Of a stretch of 64,000 nt of DNA, positions 25,417 to 33,616 are shown piece by piece. This DNA comes from Janibacter sp. HTCC2649. Its GTDB lineage: Bacteria; Actinomycetota; Actinomycetes; Actinomycetales; Dermatophilaceae. The notes below the pieces were generated by a model. The model ran no database searches. It saw nothing but the letters and a program-made list of their open reading frames with translations, and was not told where the DNA came from. The stretch's first letter is position 1; each line of letters begins with the position of its first letter. The position numbers and the translations under genes were made by a program. Where the stretch lies: positions 2,145,978 to 2,209,977 of the forward strand of contig NZ_CH672413.1 of the NCBI RefSeq assembly GCF_000152705.1. Direction: 5' to 3'.

Positions 25417-26705
25417 GATCCCGCCCCAGAGGTACGCAGCTCGCGGTAGGTGGTGGTGGCGTCGATACTGGGTTCCTTGGGCAGTCCGAGGACTCGCTCG
25501 CCGAGGATGTTCTTCATGATGTCCTCCGTGCCCCCGAGAATGCGCAGGGCGGGTGTTGAGAGCAACAGTTCGTTCCAGGAGAAGGTGCCCCAGGCGCCGG
25601 TGTCGGCAAGCAGTTGGGGACCGACGATCTCGGTGGCGAAATGCGTTGCGCGCGTGAGGTTCTGGGAATACATCAACTTGGACACCGAGGCCTCAGGACC
25701 GGGCTGCCCACCGGCGATGAGGTGGTCGAGTGCTTGCCGATTGAGATAGGACGTCGCGAGCTGGTCCGCAACGAGCTCGGCGAGGCGACGGCGCGCAGCC
25801 GGATCCTCGAGCCGATCGCGTTCACGCAGGAGGGCCGACAGGAAGGGCAAGGAGATCGCACGCCCCGCGGGGCCGGCGCCTTCGGAGCCGACGCTGGCCC
25901 GCTCGTTCATCAAGGTGGTCAGGGCCACGCGCCATCCACCGTCGATCTCGCCAAGACGTTGGGAGTCGGGCACGCGCACATCGGTGAGAAAGACCTCGTT
26001 GAACTCCGACCCGCCACTCATCTGGCGCAAGGGTCGGACGTCGACGCCTGGAGAGTCCATGTCGACGAGGAGGGCCGTGATGCCCTTGTGCTTGGGCTGG
26101 TCGGGGTTCGTGCGGCACAGTGCCAGGCCCAGCTGGGAGTGTTGGGCCACGGAGGTCCAGACCTTCTGGCCGTTGATCACCCACTCGTCGCCATCACGCA
26201 CGGCGCGGGTCGAGACGTTGGCGAGGTCAGATCCGGCGGACGGCTCGCTGAACAGCTGGCAGGCGATGACGTCACCGGCATACATCGCCGGAAGGTAGCG
26301 AGCCTTGGCCTCCTGCGTGCCATGGGCGAGGATGGTCGGTCCGATCATGCCGAGCCCGATGAGGGAGAGTACACCCGTGTCTGGGGTGTCGTACTCCGCC
26401 TCGAGCCCGTCGTAGACGAGGTCGTGGACGGGTGTGAGGCCGCGACCACCGAACTCCGACGGGCCGGTGATCCAGCCGAATCCTGCGTCGTAACGGGCCT
26501 TCTGCCACGCTCGAGCGGCGTCAACCTGACGCCGGGCCTCCTCCACAGTGTCGTCACCGAAGTAGGTGATTCGGTCCTCGCCGACTCCCCAGATGACCTC
26601 AGTCTCAGGGGCGCGACGTGACGCCGCAGCATCGAGGAAGGCGCGCGCCTCGCGAGCGAAGACCGCCATGTCTGCGGAGGCGAACTGCTGGGATTGTTCG
26701 ATCAT
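25413..26705 (-). CDS. Acyl-CoA dehydrogenase, GGT-type (alpha-like) subunit
   Basis: A 430-residue ACAD, longer than its paralogues because of an N-terminal segment (residues 1-70) with an unusual aromatic stretch (VIWGVGEDRITYFGDD). Core motifs are CQLFSEPSAGSDLANVSTRA, WVINGQKVWTSVAQ and RILGGTEDIMKNILGERVLG. GGAG precedes the ATG at 26703-26705; a start 20 codons earlier lies inside the upstream gene's end and is rejected. It is 10 bp after the previous gene and overlaps the GGIG-type subunit at 24304, its likely partner. Confidence 0.87.
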   Translation of the reverse strand: MIEQSQQFASADMAVFAREARAFLDAAASRRAPETEVIWGVGEDRITYFGDDTVEEARRQVDAARAWQKARYDAGFGWITGPSEFGGRGLTPVHDLVYDGLEAEYDTPDTGVLSLIGLGMIGPTILAHGTQEAKARYLPAMYAGDVIACQLFSEPSAGSDLANVSTRAVRDGDEWVINGQKVWTSVAQHSQLGLALCRTNPDQPKHKGITALLVDMDSPGVDVRPLRQMSGGSEFNEVFLTDVRVPDSQRLGEIDGGWRVALTTLMNERASVGSEGAGPAGRAISLPFLSALLRERDRLEDPAARRRLAELVADQLATSYLNRQALDHLIAGGQPGPEASVSKLMYSQNLTRATHFATEIVGPQLLADTGAWGTFSWNELLLSTPALRILGGTEDIMKNILGERVLGLPKEPSIDATTTYRELRTSGAGS

Positions 26706-26715
26706 GTGCGACTCC

Positions 26716-27744
26716 TCAGATCGACGCGAGCGGATAGGCGGTGGTGCCGCTGAGCAGGGCGTCACCCAAGGACTGCTCGAGGCTGGCCTGCCCGCCCAGA
26801 AGAAGGTCGAGTGCGGCAGCCCGCGTCACGTGACGGTGCATCGGGCTCTCCAGAGTCAGCCCCATTGCGCCCAGAACCTGCACTCCGGTGCGCATGACCT
26901 CGGCCTGGGCTCGGCCGGCACGGGCTTTGGCCACCGCGGCGGCCCATTCGGGCGGAGTGTCAGGCACGCCGCCACCAGAGACCCCTCTCCACGCGGCCAG
27001 GAGCAGCGACGACGCCGACTCGACGGCAACGTGCCCTTCGGCCAGCCGGTGGCGCACTGCTTGGAACGAGCCGATCGCCCGGCCGTACTGATGACGGGAC
27101 GTGACGTGCTCACAGGCAATGTGCAACGCCGCATCGCAGACGCCAAGTATCTCGGCGGACAGGGCCCGTCGGGCCAGAGCGGTGGCTGCTATCCAGTCCA
27201 CGGCGACGGGGGCGTTGGCGTCTGGCAAAACATCTGCGGTCTCCAGCACGAGCCACGTGGACGAGGCATCGAACCCAGTGGACGCCTTGGTCCGAGCGAG
27301 AACCCAGTCAGCAGCGACGGGGTGCAGCGTGACCCGGTCGCCTTGACAGGTCGGCACGAGGACAAGGCTGTCGGCGACAGGTGCCTCCAAGAGGATTCCG
27401 GCGGCCCCGGACCTGCGGCAGGAGGCCGGCCGAGCGGCGTCCTCAGTGGGGTGGGGAAGCAGGAGCGTCACCGGCGTGCCGGCATACGGGAAATCCGGTC
27501 CGAAGGAACGAATCATCGTGTCCGACAACAGGTTTGAGCTCGCGAGCGAGGCTCCGTGAGCGCGAAACAGCAGGCTGACGGCCGTTGCTGGGTCCTCCGC
27601 CTCGACCTCCGCCCAGCCGAGTTCTGCCAGGGCAGACGTGATCCCGGGACCGTCAGACGCGCCGGCGAAAAGCTCTCGAAGGGAACTGGCCAGCGCAACG
27701 CGCACGTCGGGGTCCAGGGTGAATTCGGTCTGCTGGGTCGTCAT
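26716..27744 (-). CDS. Acyl-CoA dehydrogenase, short GGIG-type (beta-like) subunit
   Basis: A 342-residue, divergent ACAD subunit. The YGRAIGSFQAVRHRLAEGHV helix is conserved, but the usual GGIGYTWEH segment reads LGAMGLTLESPMHRHVTRA, so the aromatic and histidine are replaced. This suggests a structural or altered substrate-binding role next to its alpha partner. The start MTTQQTEF is chosen because it overlaps the stop of the upstream ACAD by ATGA; a 38-codon upstream extension would lie inside that gene. It pairs with the GGT-type subunit at 27741. Confidence 0.83.
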   Translation of the reverse strand: MTTQQTEFTLDPDVRVALASSLRELFAGASDGPGITSALAELGWAEVEAEDPATAVSLLFRAHGASLASSNLLSDTMIRSFGPDFPYAGTPVTLLLPHPTEDAARPASCRRSGAAGILLEAPVADSLVLVPTCQGDRVTLHPVAADWVLARTKASTGFDASSTWLVLETADVLPDANAPVAVDWIAATALARRALSAEILGVCDAALHIACEHVTSRHQYGRAIGSFQAVRHRLAEGHVAVESASSLLLAAWRGVSGGGVPDTPPEWAAAVAKARAGRAQAEVMRTGVQVLGAMGLTLESPMHRHVTRAAALDLLLGGQASLEQSLGDALLSGTTAYPLASI

Positions 27745-28940
27745 CGGACGACCTCCTTCGGAAGGCCGAGCACGTGGTCGGCGAGGATCGTGCGCTGAAC
27801 TTCCGAGGAACCGCCAAGGATCGTCGCCGATCGGCTGTACCACCACTCTGCGCGCCATGCCCGCATCCGTGGTGAGTCCGACAACAGGAACTGGGGTCCG
27901 AGCAGGTCACGGGCCAGGTCGTGCAGGCCCTGCTCCGCCGCAGCGAGGAGCACCTTGTCGACACTTGCCTCAGGGCCAACGATCTCACCGGCTGCGAGCC
28001 GCCGGACCGTCTCGGAACTCCGGGCGCGCAGGGTGACGATGTCGACGTAGCAGGACCCCAGGCGACGCAGGGCACCGTCGGGCAAGGGTCCCGACTGCTC
28101 GGCGACCAGATCCCGGAGTTGGCTGATGCGGCGCAGTGCCACCGAGGCGCTCTGCCACGCGTACATGGCCCGTTCGTACTGGAGAAGGAACATGGCGACG
28201 GCCCACCCCTGCCCTTCTTCCCCGACGAGGTGGGTGGCAGGTACGAGGACGTCGTCGAAGAAGATCTCGGCCAATTCGTTGTCGCCGCTGGCCAGTGCGA
28301 TCGGGCGCACGGTGACCCCAGGGGAGTCAGCGTCGAGCATGATCATCGACAGCCCACGGTGCCGCGCCTCGGTCGTGCCTGTGCGCACGAGACAGACGAG
28401 TCGGGTGGCCGTCGCGCCGTGGCTCGTCCACAGCTTCTGACCGGAGACGACATAGTGGTCACCCTGGCGCTGGGCCCGGGTCCGCAGGGACGCCAGGTCG
28501 CTGCCGGCCTCGGGCTCGGAGAAACATTGGCCCCACCACTCTTCGCCACGCAGGTATGCCGGCGCGTACTGCTCGGTGAGGTGCGGACTGAAGCGCGTGA
28601 CCGCGGGACACAGGGTCTCGAGCAGGAGTTGTGGTTCGGGCACCGGGAGTCCGGCTCGGGACAGCTCGTCATAGAAGATCCCGCGGTGACGTTCGTCGCC
28701 ACCGAGTCCGCCGATCCGCTCTGGCCACCCATAGAGATTCCACCCGCCGTTGCCTGCGAGGGCGGCCATGAGTTCGGCGTCGCCCGCGATCCGTTCCTCT
28801 GTGGTGACGTGATCACGTCCCCGGAAGCGGGTGAGTTCCGGTGTGCTGGCCAGGTGCCGGCGCAACGCGTAGCGATAGTGGTCAAGGTCCGACACCATCA
28901 ACGACGCGGTCTCGGTCGCAGTGTCGGCCACGTCGCTCAT
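27741..28940 (-). CDS. Acyl-CoA dehydrogenase, GGT-type (alpha-like) subunit
   Basis: A 399-residue ACAD with WWGQCFSEPEAGSDLASLRT, YVVSGQKLWTSHGATA and ATILGGSSEVQRTILADHVL (serine in place of threonine in GGT). The frame stays open far upstream through the hydratase gene, but the ATG at 28938-28940 is used because it overlaps the hydratase stop by ATGA and starts just before the conserved N-terminal helix. It forms the first alpha/beta pair of the operon with 26716. Confidence 0.87.
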   Translation of the reverse strand: MSDVADTATETASLMVSDLDHYRYALRRHLASTPELTRFRGRDHVTTEERIAGDAELMAALAGNGGWNLYGWPERIGGLGGDERHRGIFYDELSRAGLPVPEPQLLLETLCPAVTRFSPHLTEQYAPAYLRGEEWWGQCFSEPEAGSDLASLRTRAQRQGDHYVVSGQKLWTSHGATATRLVCLVRTGTTEARHRGLSMIMLDADSPGVTVRPIALASGDNELAEIFFDDVLVPATHLVGEEGQGWAVAMFLLQYERAMYAWQSASVALRRISQLRDLVAEQSGPLPDGALRRLGSCYVDIVTLRARSSETVRRLAAGEIVGPEASVDKVLLAAAEQGLHDLARDLLGPQFLLSDSPRMRAWRAEWWYSRSATILGGSSEVQRTILADHVLGLPKEVVR

Positions 28941-29737
28941 GTCGTGGCCTTCGCGGCCCGAGAAGCCGAGCGTGCGAGGAACGCCTTGACGAGGTCCTGG
29001 TGCTCGGGGGTGTCGAAGGACGTGAACTCCTCCATGAGGGCGTATTCGAGCACCCCCGCGATGGCCCGCTTCATGTGCATGTTCAGCGCCCGCTTCGTGC
29101 TTTGGACGGCCTGCGGTGGCTGAGCCGCGAGTTTGTCTGCGAGGGCGAGGGCGCGGTCCATGAGCTCGGCATCCGGGACGACGTGGTTGGCCAGACCGAG
29201 CTCGACCGCCTTCGCCGCCGGGATGCGCTCGCTGGTGAGGAGGTATTCCTTGGCACGCAGCATCGACATGAGCAGAGGCCACGTCGGTGCACCTCCATCG
29301 GCAGCCGTCAGCCCTACGCTCACGTGCGGATCGGCGATGAACGCGGACTCGGCCATGATCACGATGTCGCTGGTGACGGCAAGGTTGCAGCCGAGTCCGA
29401 CGGCCGCACCATTGACCGCGGCGACGACCGGGAGGGGGAAGTCGAGGATCTCCTCGAGAAGGCGGCGCGCGCCGTCGATCTCGCGACGGCGAGCGGCGCG
29501 GTCGCCCCAAAGTTCGACGAAGTGGTCGAAGTCGCCCCCCGCGCTGAACGCCTTGCCCGCGCCAGTGAGGACGACGGCTCGAGCGTCCCGATCCTCGGCC
29601 AGGTGGCGCCAGACCTTGATGAGCGCCCCATGGAGCGCCTCGTTCGTCGCGTTGAGGTGCTCGGGACGGTTGAGCGTCACGATGCGGACGGGACCGCGCG
29701 ACTCGATGAGCAGCTCGGGCGCGAAAGGGTGGTCCAT
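28937..29737 (-). CDS. Enoyl-CoA hydratase/isomerase
   Basis: A 266-residue crotonase-fold enzyme with VTLNRPEHLNATNEALHG, the oxyanion-hole motif KAFSAGGDFDHFVEL, and VAAVNGAAVGLGCNLAVTSD. The position of one hydratase glutamate reads GLTAADGGAPTWPLLM, so the canonical GLxPxxGG is altered and isomerase or other crotonase chemistry is possible. The ATG at 29735-29737 has an ideal AGGAGGA ribosome site 4 bp upstream. It heads the leftward six-gene operon, divergent from the SDR at 29848 with a shared operator. Confidence 0.87.
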   Translation of the reverse strand: MDHPFAPELLIESRGPVRIVTLNRPEHLNATNEALHGALIKVWRHLAEDRDARAVVLTGAGKAFSAGGDFDHFVELWGDRAARRREIDGARRLLEEILDFPLPVVAAVNGAAVGLGCNLAVTSDIVIMAESAFIADPHVSVGLTAADGGAPTWPLLMSMLRAKEYLLTSERIPAAKAVELGLANHVVPDAELMDRALALADKLAAQPPQAVQSTKRALNMHMKRAIAGVLEYALMEEFTSFDTPEHQDLVKAFLARSASRAAKATT

Positions 29738-29778
29738 GGAGTCCTCCTGGCAGCGGTGAGATTCCATCACAACGGTAG

Positions 29779-29794
29779 TTGACGAATCTGTCAA
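29779..29794. promoter_or_regulatory. TTGACG-type operator shared by two long divergent operons
   Basis: TTGACGAATCTGTCAA lies 41 bp before the leftward hydratase operon and 53 bp before the rightward SDR operon. On the plus strand TTGACG followed 18 bp later by TAGCCT could be the promoter itself, so a bound repressor would cover the -35 box. Confidence 0.65.
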
Positions 29795-29847
29795 GTAACA
29801 CTTAGCCTGCGAGGTGTCCCCCTGCTCATCCGACGAAGGAGTCCGGC

Positions 29848-30774
29848 ATGACCAACGAGCGTCTGCTCGACGGGCGAGTCATCATCGTGACCGGCGGTGG
29901 GCGGGGTCTCGGCCGCAGCCACTGCCTCGAACTGGCCGCCCATGGTGCCACTGTGATTGTCAATGATCTCGGTGTGGGTCTGGCGGGCGAGAGCTCGGAG
30001 GACGACCCCGCTCAGGAAGTCGTCGACACCATCAGGGCGGCCGGCGGAACCGCCGCTCTTGGCCCGGGATCGGCCAGCGACTGGCAGGCCATGCAGTCCG
30101 TCGTTGACGAGACGGTGCAGTCCTTCGGACGACTCGACGGAATCGTCAACAATGCCGGAATTCTGCGTGATGCGACGATCCCCAACCTCGGCGAGAAGGA
30201 CTGGGACGCTGTCCTCGACGTCCACCTCAAGGGCACCTTCACCCTGACCCATCACGCCTGCACCTACTGGCGCGCGGAGCACAAGGCCGGGAATCCCGTG
30301 CAGGGCCGGATCATCAACACGACCTCAGGTGCCGGCCTGGCCGGCAACGTCGGTCAGGCGGCCTACTCCGCCGCCAAGGCAGGCATCATCGCGCTGACCC
30401 AGGTCACCGCCATGGAGGGCTCTCGCTACGGCGTCACGGCCAACGCCATCTCCCCGATCGCAGCCACCCGGATGATGGCCAGCGCAGGCCTCGGCACCGA
30501 GGAGACGCAGGGCTGGAGCCCCCTCGACCCAGAGAACGCCTCACCAGTCGTGGCGTGGCTGTGTTCGGAGCAGTCGGGGTGGATCACGGGCCAGGTCCTC
30601 CGCATCGACGGCAACACCCTCATCGCGATGGAACCCTGGGCCACCGGCCGCTCACACGTCGCGCGCAGTGGAGAGCGGCTCGACGCCGCCGAGATCGACC
30701 TCGGTCTGCGTCGCGCCCTCGGCGCCTTCCCCGGCGGTCTGGCAGCCCTCGGCTCCCCGGCGGTTTCGCGATGA
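29848..30774 (+). CDS. Short-chain dehydrogenase, probable 3-hydroxyacyl-CoA dehydrogenase (MFE2-like)
   Basis: A 308-residue SDR. The cofactor motif is VIIVTGGGRGLGRSHCLELA, the ...NDLGVGL segment after strand 2 is typical of the peroxisomal MFE2/HSD17B4 3-hydroxyacyl-CoA dehydrogenase branch, IVNNAGILRDATI matches that branch closely, and YSAAKAGIIALT holds the catalytic tyrosine and lysine. AAGGAG lies before the ATG. It opens an eight-gene rightward operon and would oxidise the 3-hydroxyacyl-CoA made by the hydratases. Confidence 0.88.
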   Translation: MTNERLLDGRVIIVTGGGRGLGRSHCLELAAHGATVIVNDLGVGLAGESSEDDPAQEVVDTIRAAGGTAALGPGSASDWQAMQSVVDETVQSFGRLDGIVNNAGILRDATIPNLGEKDWDAVLDVHLKGTFTLTHHACTYWRAEHKAGNPVQGRIINTTSGAGLAGNVGQAAYSAAKAGIIALTQVTAMEGSRYGVTANAISPIAATRMMASAGLGTEETQGWSPLDPENASPVVAWLCSEQSGWITGQVLRIDGNTLIAMEPWATGRSHVARSGERLDAAEIDLGLRRALGAFPGGLAALGSPAVSR

Positions 30775-31994
30775 CCACGATCGTCGGGATCGGGACCTAT
30801 CTGCCGGTGTGGGAGGTCTCGGGACGCCGGACGGCAGGCTTGGACGAGGACGCCCTCACTCTGGCCGTGGCTGCCGGCCGCGCCCTGCTCGAGGGACTGT
30901 CTGCCCGAGCGGACACCGAATCCACGGACGTGCGTCAGGTCGTCTTCATCACTCGCGACCTCCCCCTGCTCGAAGGAGGCAACAGCGCCGCCCTGCTCGC
31001 CGGCCTCGCCCTCGATGACGACGTGCCTGTCGTGGAACAGGTCGGCGGGGGCCCAGCCGTCCTCGACGCGGTCGCCACCGCCTCACCCGGCACGCTCGTC
31101 GTCGCGGCCGACCTGGAGCCTGCGGGCGCCGCCGCCGCCCTCATCGGGGAGACAACCCCTGCGCCAACCCCAGGTGGTGCCGAGCTCAGCCTGCTGGCGC
31201 GGGTCGCCCGGAGCCTGCCCCTCAGCAGCCGCGGCCGCGACGGGGGACGCTGGGACTACGACGACCCTCGCCTCCTGCTCGAACGCGGGACCAAGGCGGC
31301 CCTGGCCAAACTCGACCTCGAAGATCCGCCGTCGGTGATCTCCGGAGTCACGCCCAAGATCGCGGCTCAGCTCAGTGGCGGTCGATCTCCGGCGCTGCCG
31401 ACGACGGGTGCGAGCTCCGCCATCTTCGCCCTCGCCGCCGCGTCAGCCGGTGACGTCGTGGCCGCGGCCGAGCAAGGTTCCGCTGTGGCGGCGGCCCTGA
31501 CGGGCGCGCCGCAGGTCTGGCGGGACGAGGCAGCCCCCCAGCCTCTGCCCAGGACACGGATGACGCCCGGACCGGACATCGGCATCTCCCTGCCGGCCTA
31601 TGACAGGGCCTTCGACGCGAAGGTGCGGTGGGAGGCGGGCAGCTGTGACGAGTGCGGCCAGTTGGCCATGCCCCCCCGCCTGCGGTGCCTGGGGTGCGGC
31701 TCAGAGGCCGGTTGGACGTTGACCCCCTTGCCGCGAGTCGGCGAGGTCTACACCAAGGTCGACATCCACGTCCCGGTCCCGGGACGAGCAACGCCCTATT
31801 CGTTGGCCATCGTTGCGCTCGACGATACGGACGTGCGCACCCTCGTCACCGTGACAGGGGCGCCCTCCGGAAGCGTTGAGATCGGAGATCGTGGCCGACT
31901 CGTCCTCCGCCTGATCGATACCCGTTCAGGCGTCCCTGACTACGGGCATGCGTTGTTGCCAGCCCCAGCCGAGCCGCAAGGAGAAACCGCATGA
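30771..31994 (+). CDS. HMG-CoA synthase-like domain fused to a zinc-ribbon DUF35/OB domain
   Basis: A 407-residue two-part protein. Residues about 1-280 follow the thiolase-like fold of archaeal HMG-CoA synthase (TTIVGIGTYLPVWEV at the start, GTLVVAADLEPAGAAAALIG in the middle). This part contains no cysteine: the nucleophile region reads VEQVGGGPAVLDAVA. Residues about 290-407 are a DUF35 module with a zinc ribbon (CDECGQLAMPPRLRCLGCG) and an OB-fold. So the synthase domain is probably catalytically dead or altered and the protein may be a scaffold. The start overlaps the SDR stop (ATGA); a thiolase follows directly, as in archaeal thiolase-HMGCS-DUF35 complexes. Confidence 0.78.
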   Translation: MTTIVGIGTYLPVWEVSGRRTAGLDEDALTLAVAAGRALLEGLSARADTESTDVRQVVFITRDLPLLEGGNSAALLAGLALDDDVPVVEQVGGGPAVLDAVATASPGTLVVAADLEPAGAAAALIGETTPAPTPGGAELSLLARVARSLPLSSRGRDGGRWDYDDPRLLLERGTKAALAKLDLEDPPSVISGVTPKIAAQLSGGRSPALPTTGASSAIFALAAASAGDVVAAAEQGSAVAAALTGAPQVWRDEAAPQPLPRTRMTPGPDIGISLPAYDRAFDAKVRWEAGSCDECGQLAMPPRLRCLGCGSEAGWTLTPLPRVGEVYTKVDIHVPVPGRATPYSLAIVALDDTDVRTLVTVTGAPSGSVEIGDRGRLVLRLIDTRSGVPDYGHALLPAPAEPQGETA

Positions 31995-33151
31995 GGCGCG
32001 TCGCAGTTGTCGGGGCCGGGATGACGGCCTTCAAGGAGCACTTCGATCTCGGCATCAAGGATCTCGTGCCGATGGCCGTGAGCGAGATGGCCGCCAGCGT
32101 CGACAAGGGCCTGGATCGGGCCGACATCCAGGCCGCCTGGTTCGGGGAGCTGACGACGACGGATGGCTTCCCGTCGGGCATCCTTGCCGACTCGTGCGAT
32201 CTGCTCGACATCCCCGTCACTCGGGTGGAGAACGCGTGCGCCACCGGGAACGATGCCGTTCGGAATGCGACGTATGCCGTGGCTTCCGGTGCGTTCGACG
32301 TCGCCCTGGTCGTGGGCGCGGACAAGGTGCGTGAGTCCTCGTCACGAGCCACCTTCTGGGAGTGGGCCAAGTTGACCCGCGACGTGGCGTGGGACTACCC
32401 CGTGGGACTCGTCGCCCCTGCGAACTTCGCGCTGCACGCGGCCCGCTACCTGCACGAGTCGCCGGCGACGCGCGAGCACCTCGCGATGGTTGCAGTGAAG
32501 AACCACAAGCACGGGCTCCCCAACCCCAAGGCCCAGCTGCGCTACGAGATCACCATCGAGCAGGTGCTCAACGCGCCGATGATCGTCGCGCCCTTCGGGC
32601 TGCTCGATTGCACGCCGCAGAGCGATGGTGCGGCCGCGCTCCTGATCGTGGCCGAGGACGTCGTGGACAAATACACCGACCGCCCCGTGTGGGTGCGCGG
32701 CGTCGGTTTGGGTCTGGACCGGGTCATGCACCAGCACAAGGCCGACCTCACGACCTTCCCCGCCACCGTCAAAGCGGCCAAGGCGGCATACGCCATGGCT
32801 GGCATCGGTCCGGAAGACATCGACCTGGCAGAGGTGCACGACTGCTTCACCGCCGTCGAGCTCATCTCCTATGAGGACCTCGGCTTCACCGAGCGATTCG
32901 GGGCTGCGGCCTACATCGAGAGCGGAGCGACCACCGTCGGAGGAGCACGCCCGGTCAACGCCAGCGGAGGTCTCAAGTCCAAAGGGCACCCGCCGGGGGC
33001 CACCGGCGTCGCGCAGTGTGTCGAGCTCTTCGAACAGCTGCGTGGCGAGGCGTCCAACCAGGTCGACGGAGCGACGACGGCCCTGGCCCACAACATCGGC
33101 GGTCCGACCGCGGTGTCGGCCGTCACTGTGCTCTCGAGCCGGAGAGGATGA
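31991..33151 (+). CDS. SCP2/archaeal-type thiolase with intact catalytic residues
   Basis: A 386-residue thiolase of the SCP-x/archaeal acetoacetyl-CoA thiolase type. The nucleophile cysteine is in VENACATGNDAVRNA (residue 83). AEVHDCFTAVEL supplies the second loop and SKGHPPGATGVAQ the catalytic histidine, so this is the catalytically complete thiolase of the operon. The start overlaps the preceding fused HMGCS-like/DUF35 gene by ATGA, and a stand-alone DUF35 gene follows after 3 bp. It is expected to cleave a 3-ketoacyl-CoA, possibly only as part of a complex. Confidence 0.88.
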   Translation: MRRVAVVGAGMTAFKEHFDLGIKDLVPMAVSEMAASVDKGLDRADIQAAWFGELTTTDGFPSGILADSCDLLDIPVTRVENACATGNDAVRNATYAVASGAFDVALVVGADKVRESSSRATFWEWAKLTRDVAWDYPVGLVAPANFALHAARYLHESPATREHLAMVAVKNHKHGLPNPKAQLRYEITIEQVLNAPMIVAPFGLLDCTPQSDGAAALLIVAEDVVDKYTDRPVWVRGVGLGLDRVMHQHKADLTTFPATVKAAKAAYAMAGIGPEDIDLAEVHDCFTAVELISYEDLGFTERFGAAAYIESGATTVGGARPVNASGGLKSKGHPPGATGVAQCVELFEQLRGEASNQVDGATTALAHNIGGPTAVSAVTVLSSRRG

Positions 33152-33154
33152 ACC

Positions 33155-33616
33155 ATGGAGACCTACGTTCGCCCAGAGTTCCGTCTCGCCCCGGCGCCCA
33201 CGGCCGAGTCCCGCCCCTTCTGGACAGGCGGTGAACGAGGCGAGCTGCTCATCGCGCGCTGCCAGTCCTGCGGCCACTTCTTCCACCCCCCGGCACCGGT
33301 CTGCTTCCGGTGCCGCAGCGTCGATGTCGCTCCCGAGCCCACGTCAGGGCGGGGCTTCGTTGCTGCCTGGACGATCAACCGCCAGCAGTGGCTGCCGGGG
33401 ATGCTCCCGCCCTACGTCGTGGCGATGATCCAGCTCGCCGAGGACCGGGACGTACGGATCACGAGCAACCTCGTGGACGTCGACACCGAGCACCTGGCCG
33501 TGGGCCTCGAGGTCGAGGCCTTCTTCGAGGAGTGGGGCGAAGGTGAGGACCGGGTCTGGATCCCGCTCTTCCGCCCCACCACCCCCGCCGACGCTGACCA
33601 AGGGGCAACCGCATGA
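33155..33616 (+). CDS. DUF35 zinc-ribbon/OB-fold protein
   Basis: A 153-residue DUF35 protein with an N-terminal helix (ESRPFWTGGERGELLIARC), a complete four-cysteine ribbon (CQSCGHFFHPPAPVCFRC) and a C-terminal OB-fold. The family binds acyl-CoA or its ADP moiety and partners thiolase-fold enzymes, as in ChsH2-Ltp2. Genes on both sides are thiolase-fold: the complete thiolase 3 bp upstream and a cysteine-less one overlapping downstream. The second is its likely aldolase partner by analogy with Ltp2. Confidence 0.87.
   Translation: METYVRPEFRLAPAPTAESRPFWTGGERGELLIARCQSCGHFFHPPAPVCFRCRSVDVAPEPTSGRGFVAAWTINRQQWLPGMLPPYVVAMIQLAEDRDVRITSNLVDVDTEHLAVGLEVEAFFEEWGEGEDRVWIPLFRPTTPADADQGATA

Noticed and set aside
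28941-29801. Upstream continuation of the ACAD reading frame at 27741, making a 686-codon frame
   Set aside because: The extension lies out of frame through the enoyl-CoA hydratase gene, reads as arginine/proline-rich low-quality sequence, and the internal ATG at 28940 overlaps the hydratase stop in the same ATGA manner as its neighbours.
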